A DNA stretch of 64,000 nt, taken from the NCBI GenBank assembly GCA_028023455.1, contig JAQFVV010000204.1, positions 327,501 through 391,500 on the forward strand, in the 5' to 3' direction. Shown here in pieces: positions 35,501 through 49,129 of the stretch. Position 1 is the stretch's first letter; every line of letters begins with the position of its first letter. The position numbers were made by a program, and so were the translations under genes. The DNA comes from Epiperipatus broadwayi (taxonomy: Eukaryota > Onychophora > Udeonychophora > Euonychophora > Peripatidae). Under the pieces are notes generated by a model. That model saw only the letters and a program-made list of their open reading frames with translations. It ran no database searches and was not told the origin of the DNA.

Positions 35501-38500
35501 TAATGTTGTATTTATAATTCTATTATCTATTTCTATTTTTAGTTTATTAATGGTATGTGTGTAGCATTTTTTTCATTTATATAATCAACAACTTTATTTT
35601 TTAACAAAAATAGCAAAGAAAATGTATGTGTTTTCTTCATACAAAAATTTATAAAAGTCTACCATAAAAATTGTTTATAAAGTTATTCAAAAATACTTTA
35701 TGATTATTATATTTCTTGTAATTGTTGATATGAGAGACTATTGGAATATAGTAATGATTGTATTTTATACTCTTTAACCAAATGAAAGTGATAAATATAT
35801 TTTCTTAAATATAAAAATGAAATTAATTAAATCAATCAAAGCTAATAAAATTTTTATAATCTTTAAATCCAAAATAGCCAATGTATAGTGTAACTGTAAT
35901 GTTACAATATATATAATTCTGTATTTACCATTTTAAACCATTCTGCTAGTAATCCATTCTGATTAATCTCAACTGCTTACAATACTATTAATATAGCACA
36001 ATTTTCCATTTTTATATATTAATTTAAAATAAATTTTTATTACTCAGTATTTTTTCATTTCATTTATCTAACCTATATTTTATTTACATAAACAGTTTCA
36101 TATAGTTTAAATATTTCTATATCTTCAAAAAATAATAACTTGTAACATATATCTACATTTAAAAAACAAAAATACTCATTTCCAAAGATATATATTTAAT
36201 GAATCTAATCCTGCAACACAAACACACATGTATATTTACACATGTGTATGCTTATTCTCTCTCTTGTATTTATGTGCTAATATTGAATAATTGATTTTAA
36301 TAATTAAAAAATCTATTTAATTTATTTTAACTCTAATTGATTTTTAATATTGCTACTTCTAAAGTAAATTTTTTATTTTATTTATAACATTATTTATCAT
36401 TCATCAGATGTATCTATTTAATGAAGCAGTCTTTTTATTGCTCTTTAAAGTTCAAACATGTATTAAAATAATACTATAACATTTTTAAATTACACCTTTG
36501 AAATTGCAAATCTAATATATAAACCATCTTATTTCATTTTCTTTCAATAAACATACTACTAAAACATAGTAAATTTATATTATAGAATTAGTAGCATATA
36601 TGATTTATATATGGTTGATTTTCTTTAAGACAACATATTATGTAAGATAACTAATATTAATAGTATTTGAGTTAATTTTCCCCTATTACATCTTTCTATA
36701 TTTAATATGTGTCTTTTCCCTTAAACAAGGCATGGAAAACAATATAAAATTATTGTAAAGTGAACATAAAAACATTTTCATTAAACAATAAACTAATAAA
36801 AACAGAAAAGTCATGGAAATTGTATTTGTGATATTTATAGTTACATATTTAAGTGGTTTTTTTTATTTTGCTAAAGTTATAATGAAATAGAATTATAGAT
36901 AAAAGTCCATGACTTATGATGTTTTTTTTTAAATAGGTAACTTGTACTGTAGCTTCTTGATATGTGTACATTTTTCAAGTGATTTTTCAATACTTATATA
37001 AAATCATCTTTGAATTCTAAAGTATTTTAATTCTTACTGACAATATTTCCAATTGTATCTTGCATGAGATATCACATAATAAATATTTTTAAATTATATT
37101 AAAATTTTTGAAATCATTGATGAATCCAAACCTATCATTACTGGAAAAATATTAAATTCTAGCTAAGCATATAAAAGAGATATAGGATACTATTTTAGAA
37201 TTGAGACAGAAAAAGTGAGATCCAAGAACTATTAAATTATTATTTTATGACTTCTGATTTACTTATCAATATTTCAATTGCAATTTGGACTTTTGAAATT
37301 TAGCATTTTACTATGACGTGATTTGAATGCAGAGTAGATCTTTTTTTTTGCACAAATTGTATTCCAGTAGCTAACTTTTTTAGAGAAATTTAGAAGAAAT
37401 AACTGTACACAAAACTTCAGCTTGTCATCTAGTCACAGACAGATTAACCGAATTAAAATTTTTCTTTTTATAGTTTTCACAATAATAAGTAATAAAACCA
37501 TCTAATTATTTAAGAAACAAATTTTAAAATATAAAACAATAGACCTTACATTTATTTCTATTTTTTACATTATATGAAAAATAAAAACACCTTAAGATTA
37601 TTCTTCCCTTTAAAATTGTACTTATTATTAAACTTAATCAATTATTAAAACAAATTTAGCTATAAGAAAAAATAAACATTTTAAAATCTGTTTGGATTTA
37701 GAACTTAAAATGACAAAAACAACTTGATTTAATTAATTGAACAAAAGTATTTAGAAGAATGATTTTTTAAATCAATTGTATAAATTGCTACGAAAAAACA
37801 AACTGTTCAAAACCATATTTTTATTAATTTAATCTTTGAAAAATTTACTTTCACACATACAACTTTAAACACGCACTCATAAATAATTGAATTTGTCTGT
37901 GCGTAGATATGTGATATTTAATCTTCACATTAATATTAATATAAAGCAACGCTCTCTATGTGCATTAATATTAAATCTAATCAAAGCTAAATTTATGAGT
38001 AAATAATTTATTTCTTTGATTTCTTATTCTCTAGTCTTTTAAACATATTATTCCTACTCGTTTTCTGTCACAATTCTGCTCATCAATATATATATATAGT
38101 GTAATACATATTATTTTAAGTTAAACTATTATTATTCAAATTCAATATTTAATATACAAGTTTGGAGAATTTTACATAAGGCAATTTCAAAAGTTTGAAT
38201 GCAAATTTATCAATAGATAATATGTGAGATACGTAAAGAGTTTAGCTAGATTACATTTTATAATCTCCAGCATTCTTCAAAACTATAATGGAGTGATTTA
38301 TTGCTTAGAAGTTTATAAGAAGGTCAAGCACTGAAGTAACATAATCGGGTCATGGTTCACTGATTTTGAATTTCATGGTACCAAATTATGCAGGGCAAAT
38401 AAGTAATGTGACATCTTTATGTATAGTAAAAATGTTGTATATTCTGTATTTCTTAAATGGCTTGTTTTAATAATTTTTATTTAAAATAATTGAATTTCAA

Positions 38501-39149
38501 TAGTTTTATTTAATTAGATTATTTTCAAATTCAATAAAAATAATAAAACAGCCATTTATATTTAATCTTTTCAAACTACTTTCTGGATGATTTAATTTTT
38601 TTTATTTTAAAATTTAAATTTCTCTAAAAAATTAAAACTTTTCTCAAAGGATTTTAAACAATTATATACAAGTACCAAATATTATTTCTTTTATTTATAA
38701 TGGCTTTTATTATATTAGTCATTATTACTCGTGCTCCATTTTTTAAAACTATCTATTTCTTGATAATCAGTGGGAATTAATATTAGTTTAGGCAGAAAAG
38801 TTGAATTAATAATATACATAATATTTCTAGAGTTTATAATAATTAAAATATAACATGAAAGAACTTAAATATTTTAGTTTAATTTTTGACTAATGTCACT
38901 TTAATTTCATATGAATGACAATTTATACCACTTAAGGCTATTTCAAGTATACAGTTCACTTTATGTTATATATAAGTTGTCATAAAAATTATGGTGAAAA
39001 TAATGGTGCCAAAATAATTTCAGTAGTGTGTACCATATGATTATATATCTATAATATGAGTTCGAACTTTGACAAAATAGTTGCAACATTAAAATCATTT
39101 CAATATATATATATCACAATCACTTTAACCATTATTGATCCCTGCAGAA
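32586..39149. other. AT-rich DNA, almost featureless
   Basis: The first part (32586-32700 and 33280-33520) is more complex, with several CpGs. It starts TGAAACAGACAC and has a G5A5 tract at 33500-33509, so it may be an old unrecognised element. A B-box-like site in reverse (AATTCGAACTC, 33291-33301) is present. AAAACTTCAGCTTGTCAT occurs at 34955 and again near 37411, hinting at two copies of a small repeat. Otherwise no gene, RNA or bounded element was found. Confidence 0.45.
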
Positions 39150-40560
39150 CGAAGAACTTTTAAAATTTAATTCTAGTTATATAATCCACCCATAGTCTCT
39201 CTTCTCTACTTTATTCAAGAAATCCTCTTTTTCTCATTCATTTTAATTTCAGTCTTTTCTAAATCTTTCATAATATTTTGGGATCCAGTTTAGAACTTTA
39301 ACTAAATTTAATTGTCATCTCTTCTAGTAATATGTTTAAGCCAATTCCAGTTTAACTTCTAAATTTTTTCAGTGATATCAATGACATTTATTTATTTTTT
39401 TAATTATGTACATATTTTTCCATCTCTATTTATTATTTCAGATTTCTATCTCTTCATACTTTATTATATTGTCTAAAGTCTTTGTATTATTTTTTTTATT
39501 AAGTCTCAACATCTCAAATCTTTTATATTAGTATTGGTAAAATACATTTACTAAAAATCTTTTTTTTCAAATGTATAGTCATTTAAGCAATCCCATATTT
39601 AATTATAGGATTACTTTTATTTATTAGCTTCTATTTGTATTAATATCTAAACAAAATATTTAAATTTATTAATGGCTTTCAATTTATTATTAATAAATAT
39701 TTTTCTTTTGTGATAAACTATTTGACTTTGATTTTTTTTAATATTTATCTTAAGTCATATTTTTTTTTCTATCATTTTGGTAGTTGATGTAATATTTCTT
39801 GAATCTATGAAACATTATTTATAAAAACAACCACATCACTGAAAAATCTAGATGTCTTAAATAATCTCTATTTCATTTTTTACCCTAATTTTATATTTAA
39901 ATACAAAAAAAAAATGATGCTGTAAAAACATGAAAATATAGATTACCCTCATTATCAATGTCAATTTTTGTAGTGACAACTAAGTCATTGTTCTCTTTGA
40001 TAACTGATTTTTTAGAAGATAATATTCTAGGTTGACAATGTAATAGAAAAAAATTAATCATTGCAAAAATTATAGAATTAAATATATTTTAATAATCTAT
40101 AAATCCAAATCATAAAGTAATTTCTTAATTATTGTCTATAATTTATCTTAATATTTGTATATGATCTATTGGGTTATAATCACTTTTATATTAAGTTCTT
40201 TTTTTGAGTTAGTTTGAGTCCAACATTCTCTATTTGAGTTTTAACAATCTTAACAAAGATCTTGCAAAGAAAAAAAATAGATAATAAATCTGTTAATTTT
40301 CATTGTGTTTATGCTTAAATTGTTTCAATATCAAATTCATTGCTACATTTTTCAATAATCTGTTACCCTTTTACTATTGAAACATTTATTATAAAGTTTT
40401 GTTAACATCTCCAATTCTTCATTTGCTTCTTTTAAAATATTTGATAATAAATTCATCATTAATAGAAGTTTTTTTATTATTAATGGATATTTTTACATCT
40501 TTTTATTTAAGTATTTGGCATTTCAAAAGATGTAATTTCAATAATTACTTTATTTAAATG
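39150..40560 (-). mobile_element. Decayed RTE-like LINE remnant (copy 2)
   Basis: Read on the minus strand, pieces of a non-LTR reverse transcriptase appear in the correct order: EANEELEMLTKLYNKCF near 40370-40440, FVKIVKTQIENV near 40220-40265, an FFSD-VVV piece standing for the catalytic box near 39825-39850, and a C-terminal piece with WNWLKHITRRDDN near 39310-39360 followed by a weak basic tail. This is the layout of RTE-clade ORF2. Many stops and shifts make it a fossil. It aligns with the copy at 1040-2733, and lacks the Penelope insertion seen there. The endonuclease part upstream (above 40560) is not recognisable. Confidence 0.65.
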
Positions 40561-40561
40561 A

Positions 40562-43500
40562 AAAAGATATATAAGACAATTGGTAACATAAACAGTCATA
40601 TTAATATTTTTTAAAAAAATTAAAAAATATTGCTATTTAATCGTTTACATTAATTATTTAGTATTATTATTATGGATTATCTATACAGAATGTTGATTTT
40701 AAGCCACTTGTACCACATGAGAGAGAAAAAAGCATTAGTATTAATTCATAGATTATTAAAGGACATTTCTATAATCATTCCAGTAGTGATGAAATATTGG
40801 AACATTTGTTATAAATCAAAGGTATTATTAAAAATAGCTGTGTCAATGCAATGATAGTTACATCAAGAAGAATTTTTATTAAACCACTAAATATTACATA
40901 ATCACCATTTCTTATCCTTACACAAACTGTTGTGACAGAGGCAAGTAGTGCCATCCAATGCATCCATTGATTATTCTGGATTGTAATAGATGGCACTACT
41001 GTATGGAGAGTTTTATCTCTGTTAAGAATTTATATGGGTAAAAAGTTAAATCATTATAACAAAATATTTAAGATTAAATTAGAAAATAAAAAAAATACAA
41101 TTAAACGTGAATTATTGAAATGTTATAAATTTAATTAATGATGTGGTTATGATTACAAAAAAACTGTTTTCAAAACTTTGGGAAATGTTAAAAGCAATAT
41201 TTTAAAGATATTTTTTTTAAATTAAAAACTTTCAAAAAAAGAAAGGGAAAAAAAATAAAGATTGATAATAATTAGAAGTTAAAAATTAAAAATATATTGG
41301 CAAAATTATTAATGCAGATTTTATAATATAAGGAATAAAAATCAATTAAGTATAAATATTAATACTATTAAATCACTTCACATATGCACTTAATATCATG
41401 TTTAAACATTTTTTGTGATGTAAGATATAGCTCTGATAAAAATTGCTAAACAGCCAAATGTTTTAGCTTGAATAAGAAGTTGAATAAAGAAAAGTGCTTG
41501 TTATTAGGAGCATAAATGAAATTATTTAATATTATTGATTGATATTTATATTAATATAATAATGCTAAATAATAAAAAAACCATACAGAATAACTTTGAT
41601 TATTTTAAGTATACTTTAAATAAAATGTATTATGAAATCAAACTCAAATAGAGTTATTTGGTCTGTACTTGAAACAAATTTTTTTTTAACAAATCTATAA
41701 AATAAATAAATCTAAAAGTTAGACATTTAACAAAAAATAGTAGAAATGCTTTGTAATTTCTCGGAGACATATTTGGAATAATTAGACAATAATTACAAGT
41801 AGCATATGTAGTTATGAGAATAAATAGATAAAATACTGATTTTTTAAAAAAGCTAATAATGTGAAATGGAACTAAAAACAATGTTTTTAGAAAAGATGTC
41901 AATAATAGACAACAAAAATTTGAATTGGAATCCTAAGAGGTTATAGGAAAATTAGAAAGATAGAGAAACAGTTTGCTGGTGTAACATAAAAAATAAAATA
42001 CATAGATACAGATTTTTATTCTATAGTAGATTGATTGATAAGTGTTGAATGTGAATAAAAGAAGATATATATATATTTCAGTTTTTTGTCTTCGCAAAAC
42101 TAAAGAGTCTTCAAAGTTTTAAAAAGTCAATAATTCATTCATTATTTAATTGTTTATCTAATATTGTTAAGAAAATTTTAAATTTAAATTTTGATCATTT
42201 TCAAAACTTATCGAAGAATATAAATCAATGAAATCAATATCTTTTATCTCAAAAAAATTCAACTGAAAGTAATTTGAACAAATTTATTGATTTAAAAAAG
42301 AATTCATCATACTCAGTGTGGTTTATATTTTTCTTTTTAAAAAATCTGTTAAATCTACCTGTTTTAAATTTTTGAAAAAGAGAAAAACAATATTTATAAA
42401 TGTTGAATGACAAAATATAAAAAAAATTAAATATTTAAAAAGAAAAGTGAAACAAAAAAGTAATTTGAAATATATATTTATAAATTAGGTATTATAAAAT
42501 AATTTATAACATACAACCATCCTTCATGAATTTTTATGCATGTCTTTGTTTTAAAAGTAATAAATATATAAAAATGTATATGAGGTAATATTATAAAGTA
42601 CTACTACTATTAAAAATTTCTACGTGGATGTGCGCACATTCATACAATACAAGCACTTAAGATTCCAGTAAGCATTTCAATTCACATTTACTTTTACTCA
42701 TAATGAAGATGTTTTTTTATAGAAAAAAAACTTTTGATGATGATTATAAAATAGAGTTAATACAAGTAATAAAAACATTATGTATTGATGCAGATTACAA
42801 ATTAAAAAAAGATTTGCAAAAAATTAGGATGAGAGCTATAATGTTTATTGGAATTCAAATATTGCATATTTAAAAATAAAAATAAAGTAATAAAAAGTTT
42901 GAAATATTTAAATAAAAATCTAAAATGTAATAAGATGCCATCTATGAAGCAAAGTAATGCCACAAATTAAGATCGCTTTTATTAATCTATTACACACAAA
43001 TCAGTTCAATCAATTGAAAGGATCTATTGTGTTTAATCAAACACTGCTTGAATATCATATGACTTTGTGAGCAACTAATCATAATTTTAAAATATGTTAA
43101 AATGTATTTTCATGTTTTAATTTACTTTTTGTCTAGGACATCCAGAATAAGTTTAATTATTAACTAATATTTTTAATGAAGATTTTAATACAAAATAGTT
43201 GTTTAGAGATTTCATATAATCAGGTATGTTTTCCTCTATACAAAGTTCTACTTTTGAAAACATTGAAATTTATCTAATAAATGAATCAATCTGTTTCTGT
43301 ATCTAGTCTAATTATTATATGGATGTTTAATCCAACAATTAAGTAATATTTGAACCTACTAGTTCTATAGTGAAACAACAAATGAAACTGTTGACTCCAA
43401 TGAAATTTATAGGTATGTTTTTCAACTGAGAATTAGTTCTGTAATGTTTAGATCCAATTCCACCATTCTACCAATGAACTAAACTACTGAAATTAGTGAC

Positions 43501-45105
43501 ATGTGTTACAATGAAGACAAAATATTAATAATGTTAGAAATAAGTATTTTTCAGAGTATGTTTTATGGTGCCAAATGTTGCTATTTTTTATTATATATCT
43601 CTAGTCATATAACTGAATATTACCGAATATTATCATTGCATACTGTTTGTCCTATTAAGGTGTACATTTTTGTCCTCATGTTAAATTCACAATGAAGCTG
43701 AAAGTTTTTAAGGATCTAAGAAGTTTATAAATACACTCAAAGTTTATTAAAAAAAAGAATACATAATCAAATCATATATGTATTCACCATTAGGTAGTAA
43801 ATAAATATTCTTCTATTCTTAATAAGAAGTGAAATAAATGTTTGAATAATATGAATTGATTAAATAAGTGTCATTATACACTAGCCATAAAAATAAAATT
43901 TAATTCTAATATAAAACAGTTTTTATCACTATTGAAAAAAAATCATACATTTATAAATAATGAACACTTAATTTATTTTCATATTTTTAATCATATAAGA
44001 TATCGACTTGTGATATGCTTTTTGTCATAAAATGCAAAAATGTTTCATTTAAAAAAAAATCATTGGGAATAATTATTCAGCATATGATTAAATGTTATGT
44101 GTATTATTAATAGATTTTTGTAAATTATTATATCTTTGTACATTTACAAAAAGTTTTAATAGCTATTAAAAATAGAATAACAGATGAAAAAATATCCGTA
44201 TATAAAGTATGAAGTAAATAAATCAGAACATTCTATATATTATTTGAAAAGTAATAAAAATTTTTAATGCTAATACATTTAATAAAAAATTATTTAATAA
44301 TTTTTAAGTTTATAATGCAGTACATATCTAAATCATGAACAAAAAATTGATTTGCACCTAGAGAAAGAGGAAATAGGATTAAGTCTAATATCTATTTAAT
44401 AATGTTTAACAATTATATTAAAAAAGTACAATAGAATTTTCAGAACTCCAATAATGTATTACTCAAATAATATATTAGTAAAAAGATGGAATGAAAAGTT
44501 ACACAGGAAGCTAAGTCCACTGATAAGAAATCAAAGTTAGATTGCAAGCAAAAGATAGTTGTTGAATAAAAAGAACTACTGAAGTGATAATAATAGAACA
44601 TCAATCTAGGTAATTAATGTTAATGGAAGAAAGATGCAGAGATTTAAAAATACTAAACCTTGAAGAATGTTTTGGCTTCCAAATAAAACAAAAAACGGAA
44701 ATTAATTTATAAAATTTAATATATTATTGGAGCACAATATCATATCACAAATGTTAATTCAATAATAGTTATTCAAAAAAAAAAGTAAATAGATAAAAAA
44801 CATTAAATTTTGTAAATTTATTTTATGAATTATTATCACTCTCAATATGGAAGCAGCCATTTTTTTTATCTGAGAGCTCTCTACATAAATACTAACATTC
44901 CCAAATATTGCTGTGTTAGAGACTTCCATTAATTCATTTATTAATCATGTTTTCTTTATAAATTGAAAGCACATAGATTTTTTTTATAGATTTTTTTTTT
45001 GAAACCTCAATGTAGTACAGTATTTTATTAAATAAAGTGTTATTTTATATGCAAATATGATAACTGTAAATTTTTTTAGAGAATTTGTGAACTATTTTCC
45101 TTAAG
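40562..45105. other. AT-rich DNA with one small MITE, no gene seen
   Basis: Very AT-rich with many A- and T-runs; a (TA)n tract is at 42066-42077. A polymerase III A-box-like phrase in reverse is at about 43463-43490 (GTTCATTGGTAGAATGG on the minus strand) without a B-box. The frames at 40672-40854, 41654-41902 and 43501-43695 have no motif. The MITE at 40938-41018 is listed separately. Confidence 0.45.
40938..41018. mobile_element. hAT-like MITE, truncated copy B
   Basis: The right end matches copy A (GGCACTACTGTATGGAGAGT, then TTTATC in place of TTTGCC). The left arm keeps only GTAGTGCCATC and the inner GATTATTCTGG part. The two arms still pair over about 11 bp around AGTAGTGCCATC and GATGGCACTACT. 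Confidence 0.65.
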
Positions 45106-45108
45106 CAA

Positions 45109-45170
45109 TAAAGTTGTAATTATAAACTTATTTAAATGCACATTGATTACATAAGTAATATTTACTAAGG
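45109..45170 (+). repeat. Direct repeat, first copy
   Basis: This 62-bp block (AAAGTTGTAATTATA, AAATGCACATTGATTA, GTAATATTTACTAAGG) recurs at 45455-45516 in the same orientation with only a few differences. The 285 bp between, including a less AT-rich piece (45200-45400), could be a small element or one unit of a tandem duplication. Confidence 0.7.
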
Positions 45171-45454
45171 CTGTAAACTTTAAGAATATGTGCATTAAAA
45201 TGTGAAGGTAGGGACCTCTACAGGTCTTAACCACAAGCTTACACTTTAGAAAACAGAGGGAAACCCTTCTTTATTTCAAACTACTTTCTATATGAATAGG
45301 TGAAGCTGAAGCAGTTAGATGTGAGAGCATGAAGCTATTCAATACTTCATTAATTAAATCTACAATTCCTATTACACATTAGTACACAGAAAATCTTTCG
45401 ATTTACAACCAGTCAATGGAAAAATTTTATAGTTAGAAATCTATTATGATAATT

Positions 45455-45516
45455 TAAAGTTGTAATTATATATTTATTTAAATGCACATTGATTATGTAA
45501 GTAATATTTACTAAGG
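45455..45516 (+). repeat. Direct repeat, second copy
   Basis: Partner of 45109-45170, 346 bp downstream in the same orientation. Confidence 0.7.
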
Positions 45517-45823
45517 AATAAAGTAAAAATTATAGATTTTAATTATGAAAAAAAAACGTTCTGAATTAAGATATGTTTAAAATGAATGAACTGCTTACAA
45601 AAAAAAAAAAGTAATACATATTCCTCCAGAAATAACTAAAATGTAACTATGTTAGAAGATATTTTGTTAAAATACTGTAAAGACATTGAATTTATGAGTA
45701 GAAGATAAAAACAAAAATTGTTTCTGTAGTTGATCATATTTTGCATTAGAGCAATTTTAATCAGTTTAAATATATGTATATTAAAATATGGAAATATATT
45801 TTCATATGGAAAAAAAAATTAAT

Positions 45824-45895
45824 CAGGTGTTAATAGACAATAATAAATGAAAATAATAGACTGTAAATGCACTGATTATTGTCTATTAACTCCTG
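45824..45895. repeat. Short inverted repeat (hairpin)
   Basis: The arms CAGGTGTTAATAGACAATAA (45824 on) and its reverse complement ending at 45895 (CAGGAGTTAATAGACAATAA on the other strand) differ at one base and are separated by 30 bp. Poly-A and poly-T lie directly outside. A tiny MITE is possible. Confidence 0.65.
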
Positions 45896-46199
45896 TTTTT
45901 TTTTTCTAATATAATATAATATAATATATTGTAACAATATATAAATATGTCGTTACATTAATTTAAAATAAAAACTTAAAAGTTCGCAAATAAAAGTAAA
46001 AAACTAAACGCTAAAATTAAAATGTTTGTTAAACGTATATACATTCGCACAGATGCCAAACTTTAAAAATATTTTTTTTTAAAAAACAAATAAATAAGTA
46101 TTTGAACGTACTTTTTTATAAAAAAAAGTACAAGATTTAAAAATAAAAACAGGTATTAATTAATTCTTGTAATCTGTAAATGGAAATGATTGTTTATAA

Positions 46200-47540
46200 A
46201 TTGTTTGAAAAGCAAGCTAGCCTTGGGCTCTTGTATAATTAAAATGATCTGATGAAAGATAGATAAGAAAATAAAAGAAATTAGCTTGACCAATGGAAGC
46301 ACTAAGCCTTGGCTCGGACCCTAATGAAAGTGATGGATTAGTGACGTTTTGTTGATTGAATCCGTGTAGATAATATAAAAGAGAAATACAGTTTTTTCTG
46401 ACAGTTCCAGCGTTTTGTGTTTGAGAGATGTGGTAGGATGCACATACCACACTCTCTATAAAAAAAATGAAAAGACTGTGATACCTTGAACCAGCTATTG
46501 CCATCTCCAGAACATTATCTTCCAATGGAGGCGTCGCGGGAATTAAAAGCAGAAACCTGGACTCTTCTACCGTGAGCTATGAACTTTACAAATTAACAAC
46601 AACAACAAAAAAAAGGTAATTAAGAACTTTTGTCAATGTTTTTTTTTAAGATTCAGCTAATTTAAATTTTAAAATGAACTCTTATTTGATTTTCAAATTA
46701 ATAATTGATTGTTTAAATTTATATAGTTAAGTTTTGCTAAAATCATTTCCATTTTATTATTATTTGTAGTAATATTTATTGTAGAAATTATTAAATGCAT
46801 TACATTTAAGTTGGGTATAGACATTGCAGAGATTCGTTAGTGGTTGATTATGTTGTGGTTTTCACAGTCGATTAGAATATATAGATCAACTATGCCACTG
46901 TGGTGTCTTATGATGAACACCAAAGGGTTTCCTGTATTCCCTCAGCAATTGACGTTATCGATTGACTTTGTATTTTGATCGGTTGTGTTTAATTTGGAAT
47001 GTTTTTGACCGTGGAATCTGTGCAGCCGATCTATACTCGACATTATAAAACAAATTGTATAAAAATAATCTGTGTGAACGTATTTAAATGTTAAATTTAA
47101 GTTGGGTGTGAATGGCTATATAGTTTTGTAAAGTTATATTAAGGGAGGGTAATCTTGGGTTATTCATTTCGTAGTTGAATTGGTTCAATGGATTGGATAT
47201 ATTTGTGTAATTGTAGATGTAGTATGAGATCCGCTACGGGCAGGATTATATATATACACCACACACCTTCTGTTTGCCTATGGATGGGTTTGTAAGATGG
47301 CAAAGGACTGCAGTCCATTCCTATGGAGTTTTTATATTTATTATTCTACTCGCCAACAGATGTAACATTCCTGTTGGTGGAGAGACAATGTCTTCTCTAA
47401 TTCTACTTACTGATCAGATGTACATTCCTGACAGTATAGTAATTTGTGTTGTCGTATTTTCATGCTACATTGAATACATAAATGTATCAGATGGATTGGC
47501 ACCGGTTTGATTGTGAAATTTGTTGCCTAAGGTTAAATCA
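46200..47540. other. More complex, CpG-containing block, unassigned
   Basis: This stretch is clearly less AT-rich than its surroundings and holds scattered CpGs (for example GAGGCGTCGCGGGAATTAAA near 46527). I looked for exons. A 102-codon minus frame (46217-46525, entered from a TTG) reads LEMAIAGSRYHS near its start, and a 78-codon plus frame (47274-47510, also from TTG) is hydrophobic. Neither matches a family I recognise. A CCAAT sequence at 46522-46526 lies just before the CpG cluster, which would suit a promoter, but an old transposon is equally possible. I do not call a gene here. Confidence 0.35.
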
Positions 47541-47980
47541 GGAAAGAATATTTTCTTTTCAAATGCAGATCTATGTAGTCTATTCATACTTGACTCACTA
47601 AATAAATATTAAACTCATGGTTGTAATTTACTTAAATGTAAAACTAAAGATTAATAGAAAAATCTAAAATGTTGAATTTATTTCTCAAAATTTAAATGTT
47701 ATTTTATATGTGCGTAAATAAATATTTTTATGTGTTAATTTCTGGCAGTGGCTTTTATTCTTTTATATTTAAGATATAAAATGTATATTTTATTATCTCT
47801 GCTACTCCACTCAGCTAGTGACTTGGGCTAACGATCTGAATATTTAAATAAAGTGGAATCTTAACAGTGCATATCTGCCTACTCTACAAATTTTTCTAGG
47901 TTTAAATGCCTAGATGGCACCCCATAGAGCAGATATCGTAGTTTGCGGTTAGATTCGATCTTCACTTTCATTTCGATCAT

Positions 47981-48672
47981 TATAATATATATATATTGAT
48001 ACACTCCATCATAAATTAAATTGGAAGTAAATTTTAGAGGAATAATTTTAAATTTTATAAAATCAAGATATTTTATTGTATTGGAGTTTGAATCTAAGGT
48101 CAATTAATTTGAATTAGTATAAATTCTCTAAGGCTTGGTTAAAGCATATATGAGATAAAAGAATGAAATATAACTTAATAATATTTATTATTAGTTAATT
48201 TTTTTTAATAATATTTAAAATTGTAGTGAAGTTTAAATATAATCTTATAAATAATAACATGTGCTATAGCGATAGATAATTGTGTGTGTGAACATATGAC
48301 ATTATGAAGTAAAGGCCATTTTCCGGTAAAATCTTAATTTATTTTTTAAAAAATGAATAAGATACTAGTTATTCTATTATTTTGTGGTAAAAATGTTTAT
48401 AGAATCAATTTAGGATTCAGTCTGCACCAGATAAAATTAAATTTATTTAAATTAGTTGAAAGTTAACTATATTATTTTTTATTAAGTTTATTAGAAATAT
48501 TTTTTATTAGTAAATATTTTTAAGAATAATATTAGTTTTAAAAACTTATTTAAGCTGTTGGTAACTAATTAAATTTTCAGTATAAAGAGATTAGTAGAAT
48601 TAGCCAATGAGAGATCACGATTTGAAATGTATAAAAAATAAGCAGACAACGTTATTTGGTGAATTGATAGGC
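47981..48672 (+). repeat. 5' LTR of the coiled-coil-Gag element
   Basis: Aligns with 51609-52300 along its length, with many substitutions and small indels. Shared landmarks are CATAAATTAAATTGGAAGTA, GTGCTATAG-GATAGATAA and ATAAGCAGACAA near the end. Its outer edge is estimated. Confidence 0.75.
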
Positions 48673-49129
48673 CTTGTTAGTAAACTTATCATTGATTATA
48701 GTGATTTATTTAAATAGGAAAAAGTCCAACACATTACTTAAAGTATTAAGTGTAATTGTTTGAATTGAGAATTTGATACTTGATGAAATATTAGTTAAAG
48801 TGTAATCTGGTTATGTGATCATTCAATAAATGTTAAAGAAATATGGATGGTTTATATATTATCACTGAATGTGATGGTTGTGGGGATGACTGTAGAAAAA
48901 GGAAATATGCAACTTAGTTATATACATATTAAAATTAGTGTAAATAAATAAAAAAAGTGTTATTTAAAAAATTTAATAGAAAATATGATGGAAAAAGAAT
49001 ATAATTGATTTAATGATTTATTTTGAAGAGTTGTTGGATATTGTTTAACCCTGGTAGAGATATTAGATTTTTTTTTATGAAATTGAATTTATTAGTATTT
49101 CATATTAATATTTTAGTTTAGAAAATAAT

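Noticed and set aside
43463-43490. Reverse-strand A-box-like phrase resembling a tRNA-Gly start
   Set aside because: No B-box or cloverleaf follows at the required distance.
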